A stretch of 64,000 nt of DNA, from contig CM074128.1 of assembly GCA_037178625.1 (NCBI GenBank), positions 4,836,001 to 4,900,000 on the forward strand, given 5' to 3'. Position numbers and translations under genes: made by a program. This document shows positions 51,040 through 60,308 of the stretch, one piece after another. The notes under the pieces were generated by a model that saw nothing but the letters and a program-made list of their open reading frames with translations, did not search any database and had not been told where the DNA came from. The stretch comes from Skeletonema tropicum. Its lineage: Eukaryota; Bacillariophyta; Thalassiosirophyceae; Thalassiosirales; Thalassiosiraceae. The stretch's first letter is position 1, and the number at the start of each line of letters is the position of its first letter.

Positions 51040-51842
51040 TCACTTCTTTAACACTCGATACACAATTGTGTTCCTCTTGAAATGTTTCATACTCGCTGCA
51101 GCCTGTGCAGCTTCAGTGGCCTCCCGATCAACAACAAATCCCCATCTTTCCATGGCTGCAATCGCATCCTTCTCCTCCTTGCAATTGACATGACCCAATC
51201 CCCCCGTCTGTGCAGGCACTGCCCACGAGACAACCGCCCCAACAGTACAAGAACATCGTAAATTCCGAATATAGTTGTCTGTAAACTGCGGCGGGATATG
51301 CTCAGCTACTTCCAATGACAAGACCCAATCCCCTTTCACACAGGGCCTCTCGTCTGCTGGATGGGGCTGGGTTAGATCCATGAATCGAACAAGTCCATCT
51401 GTGGCGCTTTCAACATTCATAGCACCATCAAATCCAACCCATGATTTGACAGGAGAACCTTCCTCCCGAAAGATCTTCCCGTAGTGCCCAAGTCCTGCTC
51501 CAAGGTCAACAACACTCATACCATTAAACACGTTATCTCGAAGATGATTGCCCAGAGCCGTATCCACCATCCAATTCCCTCCTATAATACGATTTTTCAC
51601 TGTGAGGCAAAACCCTCCAGTCGATGATGTTTTTCGTCCTCCATCACATTCCTTGTGGCGCTCCTCTTTGATGTCGATTGGAATTTCCCAGTCCATGGCT
51701 TGCATATCAGTTGGCATTTCACCCTTCACAACAAGTGATATAGGAGCATCATTGTCTTTGTCTGCAACTTCTTGTTCCCCCCCCCCAACCTCAGATTATT
51801 TGAGTCGTAGTCTGTTCCAGTTGCAGTAGAAGGGGATGCCAT
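51040..51842 (-). CDS. SAM-dependent methyltransferase, frame broken at a C/G run
   Basis: The main frame has methyltransferase motifs: MSVVDLGAGLGHYGKIF (motif I, SAM loop), WVGFDGAMNVE (post I acidic), GDWVLSLEVAEHIPP (motif IV-like) and a C-terminal GHVNCKEEKDAI. It is open upstream to a run of ten C (51777-51786, plus strand). Beyond the run, a different frame supplies the likely start at 51842, MASPSTATGTDYDSNNLRL. One more base in the run would join the two frames into about 267 aa. Either the assembly is one base short, the run is polymorphic, or the gene starts inside (the first ATG after the break gives MPTDMQAMDWEIP). Substrate unknown. Confidence 0.7.
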
Positions 51843-52482
51843 CACCTTTTCAGGATGTAGATGCTGACAAGAAGAATGTTGATAGCGGAAGCGGTCAAAA
51901 CACAAGAGAAAGATTATCACATATATGGAAAGATTTTCACTAACAATCCCTGCTTTGCAGCAGCCGCCGCCGCAGATAGTTTGGTATCTACTTTATATGC
52001 ACTGCCATCCTTTTCATTACCATTAGGATCAGTCTTCTTCTCTGCGCGGCGATGATGTAACATGCTATACTTAGCGGATACCACTATTGGACGGTTCAGT
52101 AGGAGTCAGGTACTCGGTACTTATAGGAGTGTCTGTTATTATCTTCATCGAAACTTCGATTCGACGATAATGTAATAAGGAGCTCTACTGGCCCCAAAGA
52201 CGGGCTGGAGGGCAACAACCCCAACTTTAAAGAAGCCAAATTATCACCAAATTAGACATTTATCTCACAATAATGAACACCAGAACGAACTCTGGTACCC
52301 AAATGATTTTTCTTGGGGGATTCCTTGGGGCATGAAAGGAAGTTTTGCCCGTCATTTCGATCTCTGCACGCCAATGCCTCTCATTCCTTAGATCTTAGAT
52401 CATCTGTCACTGTCTTCTGTCTTTGCTAGAGAGCTTCATAATACCTATCGTTTAGCACACGGACCAAGCAGGGGAAGCACCA
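51843..52482. other. Intergenic with dispersed repeat copy B
   Basis: Divergent promoter region between the methyltransferase and GT92-like genes. It contains the second copy (about 52215-52335) of the repeat at 48900-49045, differing by small insertions. No gene seen. Confidence 0.65.
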
Positions 52483-53966
52483 ATGGATCCACCGGGAAGT
52501 AGCACCTCCAACAACTCTTCCAACAATAATTCTTCTTCTTCTTCTAACCGAACATCCTCTCGATGCAAGAAGAAGAATTGGGAGAAATATCTCTACGTCG
52601 TAATTTTATTGCAAAGCATTGCAATTATTGCGGTCTTTCAGATATTTCAACTGCCGAATATCGTACAGGAGACGTTGATGTATGGGCAGGAGGAGATCAA
52701 AATTCAAATTCAAGAACGCCCCCTGCCATTCTCCTTTTCAGCATGTCTGCTGATCAAAGATAATAATATTCTCCTTCCCGAGTGGCTGGCATACCATTAT
52801 ACAGTCCTTCCACTACGTCGCCTTGTAGTTGCTGTCGACCCCATGTCACACACGGATCCAAAACCAATCTTTGATTTGTATGCATCCATCGGGATGAATA
52901 TTACCACATGGAGGAATGATTCATTTTGGGTGGATGGATATGCAAAACATGAAAAGAAGGACTTTCCAATCACCAATGAAACCGATCAAGAAACACTGCT
53001 GAAACGATTTGTTTATAGACAAGAGCAATTCTACAAATCATGCATGCAGCAGCTTCATGACGAGAATCGTACGTGGACTGTATTTATTGATACGGATGAA
53101 TATCTTGCATTTAATCATTATGATGAGCAAGAAGGCCCCCCTACTTGGTGTAGTAGAAAGGGACAGAAGCCTAGTTGTGCGGATGACTATGCAAAATCAA
53201 TACAGGATGGAACTCATCCTCGCACCCTGCTTGATCCGTCACCCACTGCTACGGTTGCGCAACATTTTGACAAACACGGCGTGGATGTAAACTGGGACGG
53301 CGTTGATAAACCCTGTATTGTATTTGGTCGCTATCTCTTCGTGTCAAAGGAGAGCAGCAGCAAGGAAGAAATCCGAAGAGGGTTGGATCCCGACTTCAAT
53401 GCGACCTTATTTCACACCCTGCGGTATCGCTATCGTGCCCCGTTGTCGACATATCAGTTGGGAAAGTCAATCGTTGACGTTTCCAGATACGATGGAAGGG
53501 ATATGTCCAACCCCCACCGTCCTCTAGGTGACTTGTGTACAGGGTAAGCTTATTACCATAGGTTGCTTTGAAAATTGCGGTGAAATTTTTACTCTTTGCG
53601 TTTCACATATGCCAAAACACTCATTTGATGCATTTCTGCTTATTATTATTGTCAACACATCTCAGCAACAATGCCTACGTACACAACGCGGCAATGTCTT
53701 TCCGAGTGCACCATTATGTAGGATCATGGGAGACGTTTCGGCAACCTGGGCTTGATGTAAGAGGGGAACAGCTCTTTCAAAAGCGAAACAATATAAATAA
53801 TCTGGTGGTAGACAACACAACCCCTCGATATTCGTCAAGTGGAAACAGTAATTGGCTGACACAATTTGCGAATCTGGTTGGGAAAGATAAGGCTTTGGAA
53901 CTAACTCAAAAGATACGTATTCGTGAGGAGTTGGAGATGGATAAAATGTGGCAGACACCAATATAA
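52483..53966 (+). CDS. GT92-like (DUF23) glycosyltransferase, type II membrane protein
   Basis: Exons 52483-53543 and 53666-53966 join in phase to 453 aa across a 122-bp intron. A Ser/Asn-rich cytosolic tail with a basic stop (RCKKKNWEKY) precedes the anchor (LYVVILLQSIAIIAVFQIF). The catalytic domain shows family-type motifs: FSACLLIKDNNILLPEWLAYH, LRRLVVAVDPMSHTDPKPI, and the metal/nucleotide-sugar motif TVFIDTDEYL (D-x-D). Later, NNAYVHNAAMSFRVHHYVGSW has the conserved H-Y-x-x-S-W. Several N-x-T/S sites suit a lumenal domain. Family members transfer hexoses, often galactose, in the Golgi; the acceptor here is unknown. Confidence 0.83.
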
Positions 53967-54041
53967 ATGTATCTCTTATGATAGTGCAAGATGTAAATGA
54001 TACTGCAAAACAACTATCGGATTCGGCATATACATAATATG

Positions 54042-55037
54042 TTACGCAAGATCAGTTGGTGCAACGTCTGCTTCTTGCTCCGTTTCAGAATGTTCTTTGC
54101 CTTCCTTGTCGATTGCCGACTTCTTCTTCCAGCGTGACGTCATGAAACCAACCACCACAAGACTTCCAACACACATCGCAATGACAACCATAACAATGAT
54201 TCCCCAAACAGGTGCGCCTCTCACCCTTCCACTCTCCTCTGGTGCATTCTTGACATTCACAATCGCTTCAATGCTCATCCCATCCTCATTCACTGCCGTG
54301 TTATTGAAACAACTCAACTCTAAATCATGATAACAATAATATTGTTCGTCTCCCCATACCTCTTTCAAACGTTTGGTCCGACCACAACGCTCCTTGTAGT
54401 ATCCATAATTCCAAGGGTTTTTAATGTAGTAATCTTGGTGATAATTCTCTGCCCTCCAAAAGAACGGTCGTTCTAGTAATGGGACTACCACACTAGCATT
54501 GTCCCAATTTGGATGCAAGTCAAGTACATCCTGGCGAACTTGCTGCGCTATCAATTTCTCCTCTTCATTGGCATAAAACAATGCAGATTGGTAGCTAAAT
54601 CCTCTATCACAGAATTGCCCATACGCATCAAACGGATCAATGTTTCTCCAAGCATACCGCAACAACAACTCGTACGATGTCCTATTCGGATCATACTCAA
54701 TAAAAACCACCTCATAATGCCCAGGATGGTTCTTATACGTTGGAAAGTCAATACCATCCGATCCAGCATAGCCAGACACAACTTCAATCACACCCGGTGC
54801 GTATTGTTCATAGGCTTGTTCGGCACACCAGAAGCATCCCGCAGCGATGATGAGAGATTTGTGAGCGAGGGATGTTAGTGCGTAGTTCCCATTGTCGTAG
54901 AAATTAGTGTTATCATTATTGTCGCTTAGATTTCTGTCGTCTCCGAGGATGGTTGGAATGGTCGCAGCGAGAAGAATGAGAATTATAGAGAGGATTAGGT
55001 GAAGGTTGTGATTGCTGCCGAACAAAAACTTCGTCAT
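54042..55037 (-). CDS. msrA-like: Membrane-anchored peptide methionine sulfoxide reductase A
   Basis: A single-exon 331-aa protein. A signal peptide (LHLILSIILILLAATIPTILG) leads to an MsrA domain: AAGCFWCAEQAYEQ with the catalytic Cys in GCFWC, then VVSGYAGS, FPTYKNHPGHYEVVFIEYDP, AWRNIDPFDAYGQFCDRG and FWRAENYHQDYYIKNP. It reduces Met-S-sulfoxide in proteins. Unlike ordinary soluble MsrA (about 200 aa), a Cys-containing extension (YCYHDLELSCFN) is followed by a membrane helix (VWGIIVMVVIAMCVGSLVVVG) and a charged tail. The enzyme domain should face the ER/secretory lumen or outside. Several candidate resolving Cys residues are present. Confidence 0.9.
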   Translation of the reverse strand: MTKFLFGSNHNLHLILSIILILLAATIPTILGDDRNLSDNNDNTNFYDNGNYALTSLAHKSLIIAAGCFWCAEQAYEQYAPGVIEVVSGYAGSDGIDFPTYKNHPGHYEVVFIEYDPNRTSYELLLRYAWRNIDPFDAYGQFCDRGFSYQSALFYANEEEKLIAQQVRQDVLDLHPNWDNASVVVPLLERPFFWRAENYHQDYYIKNPWNYGYYKERCGRTKRLKEVWGDEQYYCYHDLELSCFNNTAVNEDGMSIEAIVNVKNAPEESGRVRGAPVWGIIVMVVIAMCVGSLVVVGFMTSRWKKKSAIDKEGKEHSETEQEADVAPTDLA

Positions 55038-55345
55038 GGTAATATGTGGATGCGGCGTGAATGTAGATGGTTAGATGGAAGCAAGATGAGATTATTTATG
55101 AGCTCAAGAAGCAAGAACCAGAGCAATGTTGATTCATATCGAGTCTAATTGAGTCGTCTTGTACATCTACTGTCTTCTTTTATGCTCACGCAGTTTTCCG
55201 CAGAGCGGCATATTATTCATATTAGCTACTGATTCCTACGCATATCTATCTACGGCGCAGAAATCCAAAACATCATACTGCCATTTCGCTGCGGCGCCAA
55301 GTCTATTTGACAACAAGTTGATAACGATTGGAGATAAAAGAAATA
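55038..55345. other. Divergent promoter region
   Basis: About 300 bp between the divergent msrA-like and DUF3110-like genes. No repeat or gene seen. Confidence 0.55.
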
Positions 55346-56143
55346 ATGGGATCTGCCCAGCTGACATCGCCTTCATACCTTGTCATCCTGCTACTGCTAG
55401 CAGCCGATAGTGTCATCGGCTTTTCTTGCTCCTCGGCCAACACTTTCAGTGCCAACAGAAGAAGCAAATCGTTCATCCAAAAGGCATCAACGGACAACAT
55501 CCCTCCCAACAACAACGAAGACTCGTCGTCTCTCGATATGAACATACTACGGCAGCGAATGGATCGTCAACAAAATCAGTATGCAAAACTCATCGTAGAA
55601 CAATCGAAATATATCCAACAGACTTTACCACTGCCAGAATCAGTGCACATCATTCTATTCAATCCCGACACACCCAATCAAAACGTTCATACGTTGGAGA
55701 TACCAAAGGGATCTGGGAACAATATGATTTTGGCATTTGAGGATGGAGCTGATTGTGGTGTGTTTGCGCAGAATTTGAGAGAGTTGGAGTTTGTGGATCC
55801 TTCGGTGAGTGTTTCTCTTTCGTGATGTATTTACATATATTGTGTAGTAATCTCAACTTCATTGCTCATGAAACATACAACACAGCCTTCAGAAACAATG
55901 TATGAACCATTCCAACAGTTCTGCGAGTCAATGTCTCTCCCTGTACTTATAGTCCCAGCTGGATTTGATCTCTCACCACCACAAAGTAATTCTAAAGACA
56001 GAGATGATGATGATGACGACGACGACGAAGAAGAAGAAGATGATGATGTATTGGCGTCAATATCTACCTTGCTGGATAATGAGGATAATTCTGCAGCAGC
56101 TACTACTGTGATTATTGACGAAGAAACTGATTCATGGGGTTGA
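55346..56143 (+). CDS. DUF3110-like predicted plastid protein
   Basis: Exons 55346-55804 and 55886-56143 join in phase to 238 aa across an 81-bp intron. The presequence (LVILLLLAADSVIGFSCSSA) has an ASAFAP-like GF at the cleavage point. The core resembles DUF3110 proteins of cyanobacteria and plastids: VHIILFNPDTPNQNVHTLEI, then NMILAFEDGADCGVFAQNLRE (here F-E-D-x-x-D/E), then FQQFCESMSLPVLIVPAG. The tail is extremely acidic (DRDDDDDDDDEEEEDDDV), encoded by GATGATGAC/GAAGAA repeats, and is not part of the family. Function of the family is unknown. Confidence 0.68.
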
Positions 56144-56234
56144 TGCAAACTATTACCTGATATTATGTAGGGTGTATACAACATTATCATATAACATCGA
56201 TTTGAAAAAACAATGTGCTTCAATATGCATTGCC

Positions 56235-57155
56235 TTATTCCTCTTTCTTGTTGTTGCCGCCCGAAACTTCCTCTGCAAATGAGAATCCAGCAGTCATCTG
56301 TTCAATAGGCTTGACCTTCCTCTTCTTGAATACAAACAAATTCCTGAGGCCAGGCTTGAGCATAACAATGCACCAATGTAACGACAGAAGTCCAATCGCC
56401 GCATGTCCAAACACCATCACGCTATAAGACAGCATTTGAATCTGTTCCACATACTCGTCATAACGGGGAAAGATTTCCACCAACAACAAGTACGTGAACA
56501 TGACCACTCTCATGCCCCAACTCAATGCCACAAATGTATTTGTAATACCAAACCCGATCCAGTTCTCCTCCAGTGTGTTGATGAGATACCATCGATAATT
56601 CATTACCGCCGTCGAAACTTCCGATGTGTACCCAATAATGGATAACCAAATCACCCATTCGATATCTCCTGCCCCACTTAAAATCGCACCGCTATTGTGA
56701 ACTACGGGGTAGTGACACAAAGCCATGATGATATGATGAACAAATATCAACCCATCCTTGCGTGGTACACAGTAGAAGTAGATATCAGACAAAAAGTAGG
56801 AAATTGTAATGGGCAGGGCGACAGTTTGCCAGATTTCAAGTAGATTTATTCCACCGGATGTTGTCCATGAATTCCCCCCCAAGTGATAAACGATTAGAAT
56901 ACCACATGATATGATAGATGTCGCAACTGAATGAACAGTTGCAGCAATCACAGTTGGACGAGAGGCAATCATTGCCTTGAAACTACGATGATCGGGTGCA
57001 GTTTTGGGATCTCGTTTGACCGCGTCGAAGTAACTTTGTTGGGTTGTGTTGCCAATGTATGCGAGAATGCAGTATCCGACGGTATAAAGTAGAAAGCGAG
57101 TTTCAAATATCCACTCGCCCTTGACGAAGCATTCTACCCATGGATTGTTGCTCAT
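56235..57155 (-). CDS. TLC-domain (TRAM/LAG1/CLN8) membrane protein
   Basis: A single-exon 306-aa multi-pass protein. Hydrophobic helices are spread along its length. The TLC-type signature is the His pair after the second core helix (YCVPRKDGLIFVHHIIMALC), preceded by ISYFLSDIYFY and followed by EVSTAVMNYRWYL and a helix ending in LLSLHWCIVML. Basic KKRKVKP near the C-terminus could be an ER retention or topology signal. Members include ceramide synthases and TLCD lipid regulators; lacking the Lag1 DDxxD region, this one is closer to TLCD/TMEM56-like proteins of lipid handling. Confidence 0.82.
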   Translation of the reverse strand: MSNNPWVECFVKGEWIFETRFLLYTVGYCILAYIGNTTQQSYFDAVKRDPKTAPDHRSFKAMIASRPTVIAATVHSVATSIISCGILIVYHLGGNSWTTSGGINLLEIWQTVALPITISYFLSDIYFYCVPRKDGLIFVHHIIMALCHYPVVHNSGAILSGAGDIEWVIWLSIIGYTSEVSTAVMNYRWYLINTLEENWIGFGITNTFVALSWGMRVVMFTYLLLVEIFPRYDEYVEQIQMLSYSVMVFGHAAIGLLSLHWCIVMLKPGLRNLFVFKKRKVKPIEQMTAGFSFAEEVSGGNNKKEE

Positions 57156-58963
57156 GATGTTGTAATGTCTATGTCACGTTAATTATGAAGAGTACATAGA
57201 ATCACAGCCACGCCGACGACAATGACTTGCGTTTATTGCGAGGTTTTGCGTTGGCGTGTGTTGTGTGAGCAGCTGGTTGCGGGAGGTTGCGTGTGCGAAG
57301 GCGGCGCGAGCAAAGTGCAAATTCACAAGATTCGTGAGACGTGGACGTGAGACTGACGGAGTGGGTCGTGGTAGGGCTGTCGATAGGGTATGTGTTAGGA
57401 GATTTCGAAATCGTCCTTTTGAACGATTGTGAGTTACTCCAGTCCCCACTAGTGCCATCTGTACAGTGAATTAACGAGTAAAGGGGTCCATCGTGGCAAC
57501 TATAGTGTTGGGTGATGACTTGGACTGTGGGTCTGTGTGTACTCCATAACCCATAACAGATGGAGAGGGCTTCGATTCCAGCTGAGCCTGAGCCGTGTGT
57601 GCCGAGTTTGCAAAGCAAAATTCTCTGCCTAAGAGTTGGGTGTAGTAGGTGGATGGACATATGGGCTACTGTATGAGCCGCCGTAGTTGTTGCTTGCTTG
57701 TTTTGACTTATGGATACTCATTGAAGAGATGAACTTTCCTACTACTCTCGAACTCGAAGTTTTCGATTGTGCTCATTGTAGAAGGCACACAATCATAAAT
57801 GAACGGCAATGACTTGTGCTGCGTAACAAAAAATAGATGATCTTGTTTATTCAGTGACACTCTTATCAATTTCAATTATCATCGAAGCCATGCTTCAATT
57901 CGATTCCATTTTTTTGATGCTTGTACGATAGTATAGATCATTCGAAGCATTCACTCACTTACATGAAATTCAGCGCTGGAAGATACAGATACAGGCTGCG
58001 GCAGTAAACAAGCCAAAGATATCTTCTGTGCATGGAAATATTGTCGAATCTGAACACAAAAGATATTCTCTGCTATGGTAACTCGATATTGCATCGATTC
58101 GGAAATGCCGATGATATAGGAAAGTATCCTTGTTCAGTAGAGGAGATGAAAGTGTATCAGAAGGTGTAGGTGTTATGCGTTGAGAGGTAAAAGTAAAAGG
58201 ATACTGTGTGTACTGATCAATTGCAAAATAATGCCGTAAACAGGAGTGTGTTTCAACCTTGGCGCAAAGAAGAAGAAGCTATGCACCATGATGGATAGGA
58301 CGCTGTACGTGAGTGCAAAGTCCGGAAGCGGAAGTTCAGGTTCAGGGAGACGCGATGCGGATGCGATTCATCCAAAGCCAAAGTAAGCATGTGCATGTGC
58401 AACACATGGGTTGCAAAGTTGAACCTATCATATGCATCAGAGAAGGAGCCCGAGCAATGCCAACAGAGGAGGAGTGTGTACGAGGCTATACAGATTGTAC
58501 GACTCAGCTTGCTTGACAGGATGCCACGGCCGACGGATTGAGAACATTGTGAGAATCTTTGTGGCTATTTCGACATTTTCCTTCCTCGTTTACAGATAAC
58601 TTCAGCGGAAGGTTCATGCATTTCCTCAAATTCAAACCAAACCCAACGGCCAAAATTCATCATTCGACATGGCAAAACACGCCGCTATGTATTGGCCCTG
58701 TGACACGGTGAATAGTCCACTTATCGCGGAATAGGCAGAGATTGGAATCGTCAGACGACAATTCAGTGCGTTTGATAAAGAAAAATATTATAATCGAGAG
58801 GCTAATAGAGAGTGACGTGCAATAGCTTTTAAATTGCGGACGTGACATCACCATCTTACAGCATTTTTATAGAATCGATCTCGACGTATAACACGTACAA
58901 TAGTGGTTAGAGTAATCAAGTTCAATACAATACAATACAAACCAAATAGGGCAGCAATTAATC
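57156..58963. other. 1.8 kb intergenic, nothing recognised
   Basis: Frames of up to 152 codons (57202-57660, minus) have no recognisable domain, are rich in His/Ser/Thr and overlap another frame without preference. No RNA gene or repeat seen. It holds the promoters of the TLC gene (minus) and the chromo-barrel gene (plus). Confidence 0.5.
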
Positions 58964-59765
58964 ATGGGTGCATCAGTAAGCTCCAATTTCAATTTTACAT
59001 TCGGCACAACCAATGGAGAAACTCCTCCATCGTCGTCGAGCAGCAGCACTCCATCGGCAGCACCAACTACCGCAGCACCATCAACCACAGCCACCAAGCC
59101 GCCGCCACAGTCAGCAGTATCACTACCACTCAAAACACCCTCCCGTCGTTCCCGTCGCGTCACCAAATCCGACCCAGCCGTCGTAAACTTCACCTCCAAC
59201 CCGACCCTCCCCACCCCACAACTCAAACACACACCCCTCAGTGCCAACTCCCGCACGGCCCTCACGGACAAATTAACCCCCGCACGCAAATCCTCACGAT
59301 TTACCAAATTCAAATTACCCAAAGTGGCCGGGGCACCGAAATACAGTGCCAAATTGAGTTATGAGGTGGATGAAATGGTGTATTGTTGGGATAAGAAGTT
59401 GTTGTATGAGGCACGGGTGGAACGGAGGGAGGGGAATAAGTACAAGGTGCATTTTGTGGGGTTTAAGAAGGGACATGATAAGTGGTATACGACTGATGAT
59501 ATGATGGGGAAGGAGTGAGTATCGATTGTGTGTTCTTTGTTTTGTTGTTGTGCGTGATGTATGTCATGTGTACTTCATTTCTTTGTGTCGGTTTGCGTCA
59601 TTCAATGCGCTTTCTTCTCGTCAACGATCATCTACGTCTAATGTTTTCTTTTCAATTCTCACTTGTCCATGCTTTCAACTCCACAGTCCAAAGAGCAATC
59701 GATACTTTCGTGAAATGTGGCAAAGGGTCCAAGATGACGAATTAGGAAGAAACCGAAGAAAATAA
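58964..59765 (+). CDS. Chromo-barrel (MRG15/Esa1-type) protein with N-myristoylation-like start
   Basis: Exons 58964-59514 and 59687-59765 join in phase to 209 aa. The first 130 residues are low-complexity Ser/Thr/Pro with basic clusters (SRRSRRVTK, ARKSSRFTKFK). Residues about 135-185 form a chromo-barrel/Tudor-knot: YEVDEMVYCWDKKLLYEARV then NKYKVHFVGFKKGHDKWYTT, with the aromatic residues used to bind methyl-lysine. The end is FREMWQRVQDDELGRNRRK. Unlike MRG15 or MYST acetyltransferases there is no MRG or catalytic domain. The start MGASVSS fits a myristoylation signal (Gly2, Ser6), unusual for a chromatin reader. Confidence 0.83.
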
Positions 59766-60308
59766 TCATTCTACCATCTTCACACATACAGAGAAAAAGA
59801 GGAAGAAATCATCCCCGCTACGAACATTTTATAATGAGAGAGGCAACTGCACATTTGCAACTGCTGTTGGCTTGTGTGTGTGGTTCGTGCTATTTTCATT
59901 ATTTCACATTATGCATAGTTCATTATGTGTCCATATATATAAGAGTTAAAGTTGTGTCAAGAAACCATGAAAAAAAGAACGAGACTTTGCATTGAAAAGA
60001 AGTGGATGAGGACAGTGCCAACATCATCATGTCGTCCAACAGTTTTGATGTTTGGTGCTGTGACTTCCAAACTTACACTTAAAAAAATAACATCTTCTTT
60101 TTACTATGCAACTTAGGTGTGGTTTTCGAGGCACATCTTTCAAGTAGTTGGTAGATAAGTACAGTGGTGTGCCTCTCTCTCTATCTCTCTCCTGACTTTC
60201 GTTTTTAGTATGGAGTGATAAAGATCTCTCATTCATTGCGAAACGTCAACTTTGGTGTGTGTTCTTGTGTTTCTCTATCATCTACATATCACTAAAACAA
60301 ACAATATC
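59766..60308. other. Convergent 3' ends; no gene
   Basis: About 540 bp between converging genes, with AT-rich DNA, a TATATATAAGAG word at 59933 and CTCTCTCTATCTCTCTC near 60176. No feature recognised. Confidence 0.5.

Noticed and set aside
57202..57660. 152-codon minus-strand frame
   Set aside because: Overlaps another frame, no recognisable motif, Ser/Thr/His-rich; not distinguishable from chance.
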